DNA of 64,000 nucleotides from Sphingobacterium sp. B16(2022) (GCF_012030425.1 NZ_JAAUVN010000001.1:1488001-1552000), one strand, 5' to 3'; counted from the first letter of the stretch, positions 17,471 to 27,314 are shown. Notes: generated from the sequence alone by a model not told the origin. Numbers and translations: made by a program.

Positions 17471-19066
17471 ATGAAACGGATCATCTTCACACTTCTCAGC
17501 CTTATTATTACGCTATCTACAGTAAATGCACAAAAAGGCATTAATTTTTCACACACCTACGCTGCTGGAGGCAAGCTTCTTATGTGTCTTGATAGTACTG
17601 CAGAAAATTTCTATTATGATAATACCTTCGCGAATCAACCTAACACTTACTTTAATTATTTACCTGAAATCAGCAATGTAAGTATCCAAATCTATTTCAG
17701 AAAAAAAGACCATGTACAGAATTATCGGTATAGCATTTTAGCCGATGATAAACCAATAGTTGTAAATAAGCCAATAGACCTACCGCAACTTAGAGATATC
17801 GATAGGGCAGACGAATCATTCAGATCGACAACACTTGGTGTTTTTCCTATTAACGGAAAAACCATTACAACCTTAGTCTACAGCATCGAAAAGCCTCTAG
17901 ATATAGACAAGTCTGTTTTTTACGGAAAGCCTATTCCAAAAGCTAAAATAAAGGTTATTGCAAAGCGGTTCGAAATTGATCAAGGAGTTGACTACAGTTA
18001 TATAGTCGATCCAAAACAAACAACAGTTATTGTTTTTACAGAGAAAGACGATGAACTTACTATTGTTAAAGACAGATCTGATATTGATTATGTTTACTCT
18101 ATCTCCATAAAAGATAAGCAAACAAATAAAACAATCTTTGAGTCAGTTTCATGGCAATATGGGGGCTATGTCGATGAACATAAACTTTCACCTTATGTTA
18201 AGATGAACAAAAACATTTTCAAAAAATCTGGAGATTACGAAATTAGTATTCAACCATTGATCAAGTGGGGTACTTCAGCATCAAAAGATATCGACAAATA
18301 CACAAGTAGATATACTCTTTCCATAACATTAGATCAAGAGAACTATAGCAAAAAAGAACTTTTAACATATACGTTAGTCGTTTTATTTTCTATTGGATTA
18401 GCAGTTCTTATTATCCTTTACTTTAACAAAAAAAGAAATAAGAAAATGCTGGCTGAAAATGAACAGCAAAAAGATAAGGCGAAGCTTCAAATTAGCTTAA
18501 TTCGGTCTCAATTAAATCCTCATTTTCTATTTAATGCACTTTCTGGTATTCAAAATTTAATGAACAAAAACGATATCGACAATGCCAATAAATATCTATC
18601 TAAATTTGCTCGGTTAACTCGTAATGTACTTGATGATAAAGAACTGATTAGTTTATCTCAAGAAAAAAAATTATTAGATGATTACTTACAAATGGAGCAA
18701 TTGCGATTCGGCTTTAAGTACGAAATTAATCACTCCGAAGACTTGGATTTAGATAACACTGAAATTCCCAGTATGTTGCTACAACCTTTTGTCGAAAATG
18801 CGGTGAAGCATGGCATATCGCAAAAAGCTAGCGAAGGAAAAATTGTGATTGAATTTATTAAGCAAGCGAACAATTTGGTGTTACATATTACTGATAATGG
18901 GAATGGTTTTGACACAAAAAATAAGAATAATGGATTAGGGTTGCTGTTGACTAATCGTCGAATAACACTATTGAATAGTGTTTATAAAGAAAATCACTTT
19001 ACCTTAGCTATACAATCAAATTCTAACGGTACTAAAATAAGCTTAACATTAACTGATTGGCTATAA
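17471..19066 (+). CDS. LytS-type sensor histidine kinase
   Basis: 531 residues from the ATG at 17471, chosen over an upstream frame extension because it gives a clear signal peptide ending VNAQ. A periplasmic domain of about 270 residues has no recognised fold. One membrane helix follows (LLTYTLVVLFSIGLAVLIILYF). The kinase core is of the His_kinase (PF06580) type: phospho-acceptor His351 in QLNPHFLFNAL, the N box LQPFVENAVKHG and the G box DNGNGF. It would sense an extracytoplasmic signal. It is directly followed by its response regulator with one base between them. Confidence 0.92.
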   Translation: MKRIIFTLLSLIITLSTVNAQKGINFSHTYAAGGKLLMCLDSTAENFYYDNTFANQPNTYFNYLPEISNVSIQIYFRKKDHVQNYRYSILADDKPIVVNKPIDLPQLRDIDRADESFRSTTLGVFPINGKTITTLVYSIEKPLDIDKSVFYGKPIPKAKIKVIAKRFEIDQGVDYSYIVDPKQTTVIVFTEKDDELTIVKDRSDIDYVYSISIKDKQTNKTIFESVSWQYGGYVDEHKLSPYVKMNKNIFKKSGDYEISIQPLIKWGTSASKDIDKYTSRYTLSITLDQENYSKKELLTYTLVVLFSIGLAVLIILYFNKKRNKKMLAENEQQKDKAKLQISLIRSQLNPHFLFNALSGIQNLMNKNDIDNANKYLSKFARLTRNVLDDKELISLSQEKKLLDDYLQMEQLRFGFKYEINHSEDLDLDNTEIPSMLLQPFVENAVKHGISQKASEGKIVIEFIKQANNLVLHITDNGNGFDTKNKNNGLGLLLTNRRITLLNSVYKENHFTLAIQSNSNGTKISLTLTDWL

Positions 19067-19067
19067 T

Positions 19068-19817
19068 ATGATGAGAGCAATTTTAATAGATGATGAAAAT
19101 TCTAACCTAGAAAACCTAAGGATTTTGCTAGAAAAGCATTGTCCGCAGATAACCATAATTGCAACAGCACAAAGTGTACGTGATGCAGTTGATGTTATTG
19201 AAAAATATGTGCCAGACTTAGTGTTTTTGGATATTCAAATGGGTGATAAGACAGGTTTTGATGTGCTAAAACTACTTCCAATGCGTAATTTCGATGTTAT
19301 TTTTGTTACTGCTTATGACCAATATGGAATAGAAGCGATAAAATTTGCTGCCTTGGACTATCTTTTAAAACCGATTGATATTGAAGAGTTAATGCATGCG
19401 GTAAAAAAAGCCGAGCGCAAATTTACAAGGCAAATACAAACCTCGCAACTCGATTTTTTATTGCAACAGCTTAAAAAGCCAGAACCGACCATAAGCAAAA
19501 TTGCCTTACCGATGCAAAGCGAAATAAGGTATGTTTCACTATCAGAAATTATACGTTGCGAAGCAGATAACACATATACCCACTTCTTCCTTTCGAATGG
19601 TGAAAAGATATTGGTTTCTAAATCACTTAAAGAGTATTCAGATTTGTTACGACCCAACGGTTTTTTGAGAACTCACCAAAGCCATTTAGTAAACCCGAAA
19701 TATGTAAAAAGTTGGCTAAAAGAAGATGGAGGTATTCTACTCTTAATATCTGGAGATAAAATACCTATTTCTAAGCCCAACAAGGATATTGTAAAACAAG
19801 CCTTGCAACAGTTTTAA
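19068..19817 (+). CDS. LytTR-family response regulator
   Basis: 249 residues. The receiver domain has the acidic pocket DDEN near the start, phospho-acceptor Asp55 in LVFLDIQMG, and the Lys in LLKPID at about 106. The C-terminal LytTR DNA-binding domain runs from about 145 to 245 (IRYVSLSEIIRCEADNTYTHFFL, FLRTHQSHLVNPKYVKSW). A second ATG follows at 19071. Paired with the kinase upstream in one operon. The target genes cannot be told. A strong hairpin terminator follows. Confidence 0.94.
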   Translation: MMRAILIDDENSNLENLRILLEKHCPQITIIATAQSVRDAVDVIEKYVPDLVFLDIQMGDKTGFDVLKLLPMRNFDVIFVTAYDQYGIEAIKFAALDYLLKPIDIEELMHAVKKAERKFTRQIQTSQLDFLLQQLKKPEPTISKIALPMQSEIRYVSLSEIIRCEADNTYTHFFLSNGEKILVSKSLKEYSDLLRPNGFLRTHQSHLVNPKYVKSWLKEDGGILLLISGDKIPISKPNKDIVKQALQQF

Positions 19818-19882
19818 ATGTTAGATAGCTATCCCCGAACCCATACCAATGCTGATGTTCGAATCCTAATATTTTTAAACAA

Positions 19883-19910
19883 GAAAAGCTAATCTTGCGA
19901 TTAGCTTTTC
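19883..19910. terminator. bidirectional terminator between the LytTR gene and tRNA-Lys
   Basis: A perfect 12-bp stem (GAAAAGCTAATC at 19883-19894 with its complement 19899-19910) around a TTGC loop. It ends the plus-strand two-component operon and also lies just past the minus-strand tRNA. Confidence 0.8.
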
Positions 19911-19915
19911 CTTTG

Positions 19916-19988
19916 TGATCCCGCTGGGATTCGAACCCAGGACCCATACATTAAAAGTGTATTGCTCTACCAGCTGAGCTACGGAATC
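19916..19988 (-). tRNA. tRNA-Lys (anticodon UUU)
   Basis: The complement folds into a standard cloverleaf of 73 nt without encoded CCA. The acceptor stem GATTCCG pairs with CGGGATC (one G-T wobble), the D-arm contains AGCTGGTA, the anticodon loop is CTTTTAA with anticodon TTT at 19953-19955, and the T-arm has CTGGG TTCGAAT CCCAG. The discriminator base is A. Confidence 0.97.
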
Positions 19989-20127
19989 TTACTCTTTTTT
20001 GAAGTTTCCTTCGTTGTTTGGATTGATGCAAAGGTAGAAAAAACTAGCATACAGTGCAAATAAAACGACTATTTAATTACAAAGTCCTTTCTTGTCCTTT
20101 CATTTATAGGGAATTAATTTTTTAAAA

Positions 20128-20418
20128 TTAAGAAATATAATCCCTATCTTCATTACTTAAAGTTGAATTTGGAACTGAAGATTGTTCAATTTCTGATGGG
20201 TTAGCTGGATTTACTTGAATCACTTCTGTCTTTCTTTTCTTAGGTCTCAACAAAATACCCCCAATGATGATCCCGATAAAAAGAGTGATCGCTATAATTG
20301 ATGATAATGCGAAGATGTGCTTACCAAAAAACCAAAATTCTACCGGAGCAGTGTTCTGCATAAAAAAAATCGTAATAATGACGACTAAAATTAAAAGTAT
20401 GATCGTTTTGAAATTCAT
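20128..20418 (-). CDS. LapA-domain (DUF1049) membrane protein
   Basis: 96 residues. Two membrane helices (about 4-21 and 38-59) are separated by NTAPVEFWFFGKHIFALSS, which is the LapA/DUF1049 pattern: a conserved QN-x-x-V-x-F-x-F turn and a second helix ending in GGILLRPKKRKTE. A Ser/Asn-rich cytoplasmic tail follows. In E. coli LapA helps control LpxC stability and lipopolysaccharide assembly, but the role in Bacteroidota is unproven. Single gene. Confidence 0.8.
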   Translation of the reverse strand: MNFKTIILLILVVIITIFFMQNTAPVEFWFFGKHIFALSSIIAITLFIGIIIGGILLRPKKRKTEVIQVNPANPSEIEQSSVPNSTLSNEDRDYIS

Positions 20419-20437
20419 TTTTCGCGTTTTTATTTAC

Positions 20438-20445
20438 CAAAAATA
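20438..20445 (-). promoter_or_regulatory. candidate -7 box of the LapA-like gene
   Basis: The minus strand reads TATTTTTG, an exact TAnnTTTG box, 20 nt ahead of the ATG. Confidence 0.45.
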
Positions 20446-20587
20446 ATCATTGTCATTGATACTTTATATTCTTAAAGGTGCAGGATCTATTATTCGTCTT
20501 GATAACGTTCTGAAGACTAGAATGAATATTGCACACGGTTACTAAATTAATTAACTTGTATTAATATATAAATAAACTTCTATAAGC

Positions 20588-21946
20588 ATGTATGACCGTC
20601 TAAAAAAGTTATTGTCACCGCTTTTTATCTTCTGCCTCGTACTATTGATCGCCAATGATTTTTATATGAAAGCAACTTTCCACAATACGTTTACCGGAAA
20701 ACTTTCTGATTTCTGTGGGTTATTTATTTTTCCTATTTTTTGGTCAACGATCTTTCCCCGTCATAAATTATGGATCTTTATCTTTACCGGAATATTGTTT
20801 GTCTTTTGGAAAAGTGAACTTGCCTCAGGATTTATAGAACTGTTGAATATCTTATTTAACATCCAACGAACGGTCGACCTGAGCGATCTAATTGCGTTGC
20901 CAATGCTGTTTGTAGCCTGGTTTTACATAAAAAATGATTCTATCATATTGATTGCTGATTCCTTAATAGCAAGATTAAGCACTTTGATTGTCGCAGGTAT
21001 TACAATTTTCGCTTTCTGCGCAACCAGTCAGCAAAGGTATGTCCAATCTTTTGATCAGCCACAATATGTTCTCTTAAAATCAGCTACAGTTCCCGATTTA
21101 AATTTATATCATGAATTTGAATTTTACCCAAAGGATTCTCTACTTGTCGTTAAGGTCAATCATTGGTATATTAATCGGCCCATTAGAAACGATGATTATA
21201 ACAAGAATCATTCACTTGAAGATCTAGATAAAAATGTTGTAGCTAGGCTAGCAGATAGCACCACTGTAATTCCTTACGGAAAAATAACTACTCTGATTAT
21301 TAATACAGCGGAGGGTGAGGATTTTTTAAGATTTAATGGAGGTCGCCTCGATGGTAAATTTAGTAGAAAAGTAAATGATAAATTAATCATTGAAGGATTT
21401 TACAAAATGGGGGTAGAAGACTCAACTTGGACTTTTACTTCCGGCGATAGCGATAACGTCGTCGTACAAACATTTGTAAATGGAGAACGGACAAGTGTCA
21501 AGCAGTTTGATCATGGTAAATTGGTTGCTAAGACTCATATTAATACCAGAGCAGATACTATCCGAAATACATATGTTCAGATCAGTATTATGATTTTGAT
21601 TATCATTTTCATGATCCGATTTTTAATCAAGAATTACCGTAATACATTTCCTCAAGAACTTGAACTAAAATTAGTTTGGAAATGGTTAATATGTCTTATA
21701 TCGCCAATATTTGTCTGGCTATCCTACATTGGAATAAGGATTTTGCTCATGGATTTCAATGAAGATATTTTTGTGATATTAGCATCATTTTTATTTATTT
21801 CTATAGTTGTGTGCCCGCTTATGTTTGTTGTTGTATTTTGGATCAAATTACGGAAGGAAATGGATATCCTGTTATACTGCCTAATATTTGGACTTTTATG
21901 TAGCATATGGACTTCATGTGGTACACTAATAGCTTTGTATAATTAG
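20588..21946 (+). CDS. polytopic membrane protein of unknown function
   Basis: 452 residues. The first 150 residues contain about four hydrophobic segments, including FIFPIFWSTIFPRH and LWIFIFTGILFVFW. A polar, probably extracytoplasmic domain of about 180 residues follows (roughly 155-335), with an EFYPKDSLLVVKVNHWYINRP segment. Three or four more helices close the protein. The N-terminal LSPLFIFCLVLLIANDFYMKATFHNTFTGKLSDFCGLF region resembles hypothetical Bacteroidota membrane proteins, but I cannot name a family. Single gene. Confidence 0.6.
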   Translation: MYDRLKKLLSPLFIFCLVLLIANDFYMKATFHNTFTGKLSDFCGLFIFPIFWSTIFPRHKLWIFIFTGILFVFWKSELASGFIELLNILFNIQRTVDLSDLIALPMLFVAWFYIKNDSIILIADSLIARLSTLIVAGITIFAFCATSQQRYVQSFDQPQYVLLKSATVPDLNLYHEFEFYPKDSLLVVKVNHWYINRPIRNDDYNKNHSLEDLDKNVVARLADSTTVIPYGKITTLIINTAEGEDFLRFNGGRLDGKFSRKVNDKLIIEGFYKMGVEDSTWTFTSGDSDNVVVQTFVNGERTSVKQFDHGKLVAKTHINTRADTIRNTYVQISIMILIIIFMIRFLIKNYRNTFPQELELKLVWKWLICLISPIFVWLSYIGIRILLMDFNEDIFVILASFLFISIVVCPLMFVVVFWIKLRKEMDILLYCLIFGLLCSIWTSCGTLIALYN

Positions 21947-22112
21947 TTTTTGTCAAAATTTGACGATGATAATGCTCTTATCGGATTAAAAAAATGGAAA
22001 TTCTGAATGGGGATTAAAGCAGAGACTATAGTATCAACAGAAATTTATCCGGAAATTTTGAACCTCTCCATAATGTACCAAAAAAGATCCGATAGAACTT
22101 AAATGCTACTAT

Positions 22113-22418
22113 TTATAATCTTTTTTTTAATTTCTTAAATAGGAAGCGAACTGCTGCGTAAGTGAGCAAGGAGAAAGCCAGATCTATGGCAAACGCCATT
22201 AAGGAATAGTTACTGAAATGCTGCATTTGACCTGTAAGCAGACTTTGTCCTGCACCTTCACTGTAGTACGTTAACGGAAATCCTATTGTAGTTAAACCAT
22301 CATAGGCCATACCATTGTGATAAGAAAGCCAACTCAGTAAAGCGAAGATCAGTAGCGTAGCTAACAGATAGGCCAATACTTTTTTATAGTTACTATGAGG
22401 TTCTTCGTACATGATCAT
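22113..22418 (-). CDS. small membrane protein
   Basis: 101 residues starting MIMYEEPHSNYKK. Two membrane helices (about 13-31 and 70-92) enclose a periplasmic loop of about 35 residues (HNGMAYDGLTTIGFPLTYYSEG). It ends in FKKLKKRL, giving a positive cytoplasmic tail. It resembles small uncharacterised membrane proteins of Bacteroidota; no function can be assigned. It lies just downstream of copA on the same strand but is separated by a strong terminator, so it is likely expressed on its own. Confidence 0.6.
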   Translation of the reverse strand: MIMYEEPHSNYKKVLAYLLATLLIFALLSWLSYHNGMAYDGLTTIGFPLTYYSEGAGQSLLTGQMQHFSNYSLMAFAIDLAFSLLTYAAVRFLFKKLKKRL

Positions 22419-22427
22419 TTAATTTAG

Positions 22428-22459
22428 AAAAATAGCCTCTTTTTTAAGAGGCTATTTTT
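22428..22459 (-). terminator. terminator after copA
   Basis: A perfect 14-bp stem (AAAAATAGCCTCTT with its complement) and a 4-nt loop. Read on the minus strand it lies about 40 nt past the copA stop and ends in a T-run within the stem. Confidence 0.8.
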
Positions 22460-22496
22460 TCAGCTGTGATGGACAGCTATATGTTTTTATTAAAAT

Positions 22497-25400
22497 TTAT
22501 TTCGCATCGATATTGACCGCATTCAATCGTAATGAATTGAGGATAACGGATACTGAGCTTAGGCTCATTGCTGCGGCAGCAAGCATTGGCGATAACAAGA
22601 TACCAAAAGTAGGGTATAAAATACCTGCTGCAATCGGAATGCCTAAAACATTATAAAGGAAGGCAAAGAGTAGGTTCTGTTTAATATTGCGCACTAGTTT
22701 ATGACTCAGTATTTTAGCTTTGGCAACACCCATTAAGTCGCCTTTCAATAAGGTTACTTCAGCACTCTCGATAGCCACATCAGTACCTGTACCCATTGCA
22801 ATACCTATATCTGCCTGTGCTAATGCTGGAGCATCATTGATACCGTCACCAGTCATTGCGACTACTTTATTTTCCTGTTGCAGCTTTTTAATCTCCATCA
22901 ACTTATCTTCTGGTAGCGCTTGTGCTTTAAAGTGTTTAATACCCAGTTCATCCGCTACAGCTTTGGCTGTTTTGGCATTGTCACCTGTTAACATAATCAC
23001 ATCAACACCATGATCCATCAGGTAATGGATAGCCTGTTTTGCCGTATCTTTTATTTTATCGGCAATAACGAGATAACCTAACAGTGTTGTTCCTTTAGCT
23101 AAGTAAGATACTGTACGGCCTTTTTCCTGTTCTACAGCAACTTGTTCTTTAACGCTTTCGCTGATCGCAATACCATCGTCCAATAACAACGATTCATTTC
23201 CAAGAAGCACTTTATCATTGGCAATATAACCAATAACACCTTTACCGTTTATGGTATCAAAACGATCTGTCTCTTTTAATGTTAGTTTTGACTCCTTTGC
23301 TTTCTTCACTACCGCTTCGGCTAAAGGGTGGGAGCTATTGGCATTCACTGAAGCTGCCAAGATCAACAATTCATCAACGGTACTGTCTGATGTACTGAAT
23401 ACCACTTCCAAACTCGGCCTTCCTTCGGTTATGGTTCCGGTTTTATCTGTCACCAGTACATTCACTTTATCTAGCTTTTCGAGCGCTTCCGCATTCTTTA
23501 TCAAGATACCATTTTTTGCACCTTTACCGATTCCCACCATGACCGACATCGGTGTTGCAAGCCCCAGAGCACATGGACAGGCTACGATAAGAACCGCCAA
23601 AGCATTGGCTAAGGCAAAGGCCAGTTTAGATTCTACTCCATAGATCATCCAGACGACAAATGTTAAAATAGCGATGGCAATTACTATAGGAACGAATATG
23701 CGGGATACACGATCGGTTAACTTCTGTATTGGTGCTTTACTTCGGCTTGCACTATTGACCATTTCTATAATTTGTGCCAATAGTGTATCATCACCGACAC
23801 GGTTGGCTTTCATTAAGAATGACTGATTACCGTTAATCGTTCCAGCACTCACTTTATCACCTTCATTTTTATCGACAGGAACCGGTTCCCCCGTTAGCAT
23901 GGATTCGTCAATCGAGCTATGTCCAGAAGTTATTTCTCCGTCTACAGGAATCTTTTCTCCTGGTTTAACGCGTAAAATTTGTTCTAACTGGATGTCTGCG
24001 ACCGAAATTTTCTTTTCCACTCCATTTTCAACTAGATTAGCTTCTGCAGGAGAAAGTTTTATAAGTTCTTTAATAGCTGAATTCGTTCTTGAATGTGCTT
24101 TCGCTTCCATTAGTTGTCCCAATAGTACCAGCGTTAAGATAACGGCAACAGACTCAAAATATAGTGCAACCTGACCATGATGACCTAATAATGCATCCGG
24201 AAATAGGGATGGAAAGAATAAAGCCACTACGCTGTATAAAAATCCTGCTCCGGCACCTAGACCTATCAAGCTGAACATATTTAAGTTCCAAGTTTTGAAA
24301 GAGGTCCAAGCACGCTCAAAAAACATCCAAGTGGCATAAAAAACAACTGGAATGGTTAAAAATAACTGGATCCAGCCTGACATCTTTGGTGTGATGACTT
24401 GCCCGATCGGGTTGCCAGGAATCATTTCACCCATTGATAATATAAATAAGGGAACGGTGAATAACAGCGCTACCCAAAATTTCTTTTTCAGTGTTTGATA
24501 TGTGTGATCATCTTCCTCTGTGTTGGCATTTGCTACTAAATCCATACCACAGATGGGACAAGAACCCGGTTTGTCACTTTGAACTTCTGGATGCATCGGA
24601 CAGCTGTAAGTTAAAGCTGCTTTCTTTTCTGGCATTTTCTCTAAGTTCATACCACAGACTGGACAGGATCCTGGTTTATCATACAGTTTCTCGCCCTCAC
24701 ACATCATAGGACAATAATATTTACCCGTTGAACTGGCCGTGACCTTTGGAGTGCCCACTTTTTCATGCGAAGAAAAGCCTGTGGATTTAATATCATGGTG
24801 ATGCTTATCTGCTTTATCAGCTAAAGATTCAACTGGAACGAGAAACATACCACAAACAGGGCAGGAACCTTTTTGGTCGTAAGTTTTATCATGACCTTCA
24901 CAAAACATAGGACAGATATATTTACCTGATGGTGCGCCTGCAGTTTGGACTGTCTGTTCATCTTTATTTTTTGATGAACAGCAAGAGGCGTTCGCACTTT
25001 CATCCTGTGTGTGTTTATTTTCCAATAATGACTCAACAGGTACTAAATGCATCCCACATATGGGGCAGGAACCTTCTTGCTCGTACGTTTTATCATGACC
25101 TTCACAGAACATAGGACAGATATATTTACCTGATGACTTGTCCACCGTTTGGTTTATCTGTTCTCCGTTATTTTTTGATGAACAGCAAGAGGCGTTTGCA
25201 CTTTCATCCTGTGTATGTTTATTTTCCGATAATGATTCTGCGGGTACTAAATGCATACCACAGACAGGACAGGAGCCCGGTAAATCGTACGTTTTATCCT
25301 GACCCTCACAGAACATGGGGCAAATGTATTTGCCTGAAACAGCTACTGCACTTTTTTTCGATTGATCATCTGCTTTATGATAGACTGAGGTCTTTCCGTT

Positions 25401-25616
25401 GTGATGACTATTGTTTTGCACAATGTGGTAATCACCAATTTCTGAAAGTGCTTTATTGCATTCATCTACATCAACACGATCTTCACTATCAATAATGACT
25501 TCAGGTGGAGCTAATGTAACAGTAGCTTTTACACCTGGTATCTCATTTAGCTTATCTTCGACATTTGTGCGACATCCATTGCAAGTCATGCCGGATATTT
25601 GATATTTTTGATTCAT
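22497..25616 (-). CDS. copA: copper-exporting P1B-type ATPase with tandem metal-binding modules
   Basis: 1039 residues, about 200 more than a usual CopA. An N-terminal HMA domain carries GMTCNGC (9-15). Five heavy-metal-binding modules of the CPM...GSCPxCGM type follow, at about 97, 165, 233, 300 and 337. The first three are near-identical 68-residue repeats whose two intact linkers contain ASCCSSK. The ATPase core has TGEP (575-578), CPC (680-682), phospho-Asp724 in DKTGT, the HP pair (763-764) and GDGIND (923-928). YN in helix 7 and MSLSS in helix 8 are the Cu(I) ligands of the P1B-1 group. It exports Cu(I) from the cytoplasm. Confidence 0.95.
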   Translation of the reverse strand: MNQKYQISGMTCNGCRTNVEDKLNEIPGVKATVTLAPPEVIIDSEDRVDVDECNKALSEIGDYHIVQNNSHHNGKTSVYHKADDQSKKSAVAVSGKYICPMFCEGQDKTYDLPGSCPVCGMHLVPAESLSENKHTQDESANASCCSSKNNGEQINQTVDKSSGKYICPMFCEGHDKTYEQEGSCPICGMHLVPVESLLENKHTQDESANASCCSSKNKDEQTVQTAGAPSGKYICPMFCEGHDKTYDQKGSCPVCGMFLVPVESLADKADKHHHDIKSTGFSSHEKVGTPKVTASSTGKYYCPMMCEGEKLYDKPGSCPVCGMNLEKMPEKKAALTYSCPMHPEVQSDKPGSCPICGMDLVANANTEEDDHTYQTLKKKFWVALLFTVPLFILSMGEMIPGNPIGQVITPKMSGWIQLFLTIPVVFYATWMFFERAWTSFKTWNLNMFSLIGLGAGAGFLYSVVALFFPSLFPDALLGHHGQVALYFESVAVILTLVLLGQLMEAKAHSRTNSAIKELIKLSPAEANLVENGVEKKISVADIQLEQILRVKPGEKIPVDGEITSGHSSIDESMLTGEPVPVDKNEGDKVSAGTINGNQSFLMKANRVGDDTLLAQIIEMVNSASRSKAPIQKLTDRVSRIFVPIVIAIAILTFVVWMIYGVESKLAFALANALAVLIVACPCALGLATPMSVMVGIGKGAKNGILIKNAEALEKLDKVNVLVTDKTGTITEGRPSLEVVFSTSDSTVDELLILAASVNANSSHPLAEAVVKKAKESKLTLKETDRFDTINGKGVIGYIANDKVLLGNESLLLDDGIAISESVKEQVAVEQEKGRTVSYLAKGTTLLGYLVIADKIKDTAKQAIHYLMDHGVDVIMLTGDNAKTAKAVADELGIKHFKAQALPEDKLMEIKKLQQENKVVAMTGDGINDAPALAQADIGIAMGTGTDVAIESAEVTLLKGDLMGVAKAKILSHKLVRNIKQNLLFAFLYNVLGIPIAAGILYPTFGILLSPMLAAAAMSLSSVSVILNSLRLNAVNIDAK
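24831..25334 (-). repeat. tandem repeat inside copA (about 204-nt period)
   Basis: Two and a half copies of a 68-codon unit encode residues 95-262 of CopA. Protein and DNA are both strongly conserved between copies, for example the segments encoding [19 protein letters not shown], so the duplication is recent or kept homogeneous by recombination. Confidence 0.85.
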
Positions 25617-25792
25617 AATCTGCTTTAAATTAACCTATACAAATATCCCTCTTTAGACAAAAATTAATGCTGTAACATTTGAGGTTTAAATTATAAGATT
25701 TTAATTAAGCAAGAAATATCCTTTAAATGGATATTTAGCTATCAGTAAAAGAACAAAGAAATTATTACTTTGTTTGTAAATGAAAATAGACC

Positions 25793-26119
25793 ATGGATTC
25801 AAATCATAACAGAGATAAAAGAGACAGCTCGGGTCGGACTTCTCATATTTTAAATACTTCAGCCAATTTACTGGGAATTTGTTTTCTGGTCTTAACGACA
25901 ATAAAAACGATGAAACTCACAGAGGGAAGTTTAATTGATGAATGTGCCGCTATTGCTATTTTCATATTTATGTCCAGCTGTATTATTTCCTTTATTGCGA
26001 TGAAAAGAGGTGATCTAAGGGAAGTTAAAAGACTGGAAAATATTGCCGATATCATCTTCTTAACAGGCTTATTTGTTCTGTTTGCTGCTTCTATATTACT
26101 TGTGTTTAATCTGATATAG
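25793..26119 (+). CDS. small membrane protein, divergent from copA
   Basis: 108 residues. The first 17 residues are polar and Asn/Arg/Asp-rich. Three hydrophobic helices follow at about 20-38, 47-67 and 85-106, with the positively charged loop KRGDLREVKRLEN between the last two. No family recognised. It starts 176 nt from the divergent copA gene, so a shared copper-responsive control region is possible but nothing in the sequence shows it. Confidence 0.6.
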   Translation: MDSNHNRDKRDSSGRTSHILNTSANLLGICFLVLTTIKTMKLTEGSLIDECAAIAIFIFMSSCIISFIAMKRGDLREVKRLENIADIIFLTGLFVLFAASILLVFNLI

Positions 26120-26235
26120 CGGTATGACATGACAGTCAATGCTAATTCGGTTTTTAACCGTAAATTATTGCACTGCAGCCACCATTTATAAGGGTAATAG
26201 AATGCGAAATTTCTTCCGGTATCGTTAGGTAATGT

Positions 26236-26428
26236 TTCGTAACTTATTCGCCCTTTCTTCGGAAAGGCTTCGGGAATTGTCTATTGTGCCTCTACTGTTT
26301 GTATACTGTTTGTCTACCTTTCCTCTACATAAACAGTAGAGGCGGAGTATAGGCATAGTAGAGGATTAGTATAAACTACCCGAGGAAGGGGCGAAGCAGA
26401 CCCGAAGGGCAGTCAAATAAAACTCGAA
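26236..26428. repeat. palindromic array A: 4-base cores every 11 nt, centre 26332
   Basis: Left arm: TTCG at 26236, 26247, 26258 and 26269, then TCTA or TATA at 26280, 26291, 26302, 26313 and 26324. Right arm: TAGA or TATA at 26337, 26348, 26359 and 26370, then CGAG at 26381 and CGAA at 26392, 26403 and 26425; 26414 is CAAA. All steps are exactly 11 nt and the two arms mirror about 26332. A perfect 12-bp inverted pair (26289-26300 and 26331-26342) lies inside. The 7 nt between cores are not conserved, so the cores rather than whole units appear to be maintained. Confidence 0.85.
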
Positions 26429-26520
26429 TTTGCGGAGAAAAGTTCTTGCCGTAGATAACTTGATCTTTTTTTTAGTGATGTATAAATTTTATGCTTTATT
26501 ACGAAGAATGTATAAGCTAA

Positions 26521-26550
26521 AAGTCCAAAGAAGTCCGTAAAAGTCCTTAG
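26521..26550 (+). repeat. three AAGTCC hexamers at 10-nt spacing
   Basis: AAGTCC occurs at 26521, 26531 and 26541, just left of palindromic array B. It is short and of unknown meaning. Confidence 0.55.
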
Positions 26551-26554
26551 TCTT

Positions 26555-26747
26555 CTCGAGAATGCTTGCACAACGGCTCGATAATGATAGGGAACAACTT
26601 CGGGATTGATTCGGGTGCGCTTCGACTGTTCTTCGACTCGGCTTCGGCCATAAGACGAAAACAAGTCGAACAAATGGCGAACAAAATACGAACCAGTCTG
26701 CTCGCAATCTCAAAGAAATCCCGAACATCTCTCAAAAAAAAGTCGAT
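26555..26747. repeat. palindromic array B: TTCG/CGAA cores every 11 nt, centre 26651
   Basis: Left arm: TTCG at 26599, 26610, 26621, 26632 and 26643, with CTCG in phase at 26577 and 26555. Right arm: CGAA at 26656, 26667, 26678, 26689 and 26722, and CGAT at 26744, all in phase. The arms mirror about 26651. The distance between the centres of arrays A and B is 319 nt, exactly 29 x 11, so both arrays share one register. Beyond the cores only short stretches pair (for example TTCGACT with AGTCGAA), so a stable RNA hairpin is unlikely. Confidence 0.85.
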
Positions 26748-27062
26748 CATTCCTAATCTATTATTAAAACATACAACAGATCGCCATCACTATGTCTTTA
26801 CAATAGATCAGATTAGTTGAAAACAAGAGATTTAAGCAATTTAATCCACCAGCACAAATCTTTGCTAGATTGGTCTAACAGAACTCTTTAAATCGCTTAA
26901 AATTAGCTTCAATATAAAGCGGTTAATTTTCAGAATGTGCTGTTCTATTGATATATTGATCAATAGATTGCAACAGTAATTTGAAGGATATATGCCTCAG
27001 AATCTTATTGCAGAAAAAAGTAATGTTTAAATGCCTTTGAAAATAATAGGATTGTTAGAAAA

Positions 27063-27308
27063 TTACATAAACAGCATAACCTCAGGATGTTTGAGGACCG
27101 TTTTGATCAAAGGTTTTGTTTCTCCCTCAATAATGGTTTTGTAGTGCGGTTCTGGAATGAAAAGTTTAAAGGTTTTCTTTTCAATTTTTATAACAAAAAT
27201 TGCACCGTGTACCACCTGCTTATCATCGATAACCATTGAAAATTCATCAACCGGTTGATTAGCAAGCTTATTCTTTTCAACTAATTTTATAAGTTTTTCC
27301 ATAGCCAA
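27063..27308 (-). CDS. small conserved-looking protein of unknown function
   Basis: 81 residues (79 if the second ATG at 27302 is used). A helix (MEKLIKLVEKNKL) precedes an alternating strand pattern (FSMVIDDKQVVHGAIFVIKIEKKTFKLFIPEP), suggesting a small alpha/beta domain; no signal peptide. The balanced charge pattern argues for a real gene, but no family is recognised. It lies directly downstream of tcdA on the same strand, with a long hairpin in between. Confidence 0.55.
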   Translation of the reverse strand: MAMEKLIKLVEKNKLANQPVDEFSMVIDDKQVVHGAIFVIKIEKKTFKLFIPEPHYKTIIEGETKPLIKTVLKHPEVMLFM

Positions 27309-27314
27309 AACTAC

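Larger units (their letters stand above)
26120..27062. other. gene-free region holding two 11-nt-phased palindromic arrays
   Basis: Over 900 nt without a credible gene. The open frames that cross it on both strands follow from the periodic sequence and overlap each other. Apart from the two arrays listed separately, the flanks (26120-26230 and 26750-27062) show nothing I recognise. Confidence 0.6.

Noticed and set aside
24831..25334. CRISPR-like repeats
   Set aside because: The 204-nt period and intact reading frame show protein-domain duplication within copA.
26236..26747. Insertion-sequence ends or a small transposon
   Set aside because: No transposase frame, no target-site duplication, and the internal symmetry is made of phased 4-mers, not terminal repeats.
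26413..26820. Several overlapping frames on both strands in the 11-nt arrays
   Set aside because: They follow from the periodic palindromic DNA. They have no consistent codon pattern and mutually overlap.
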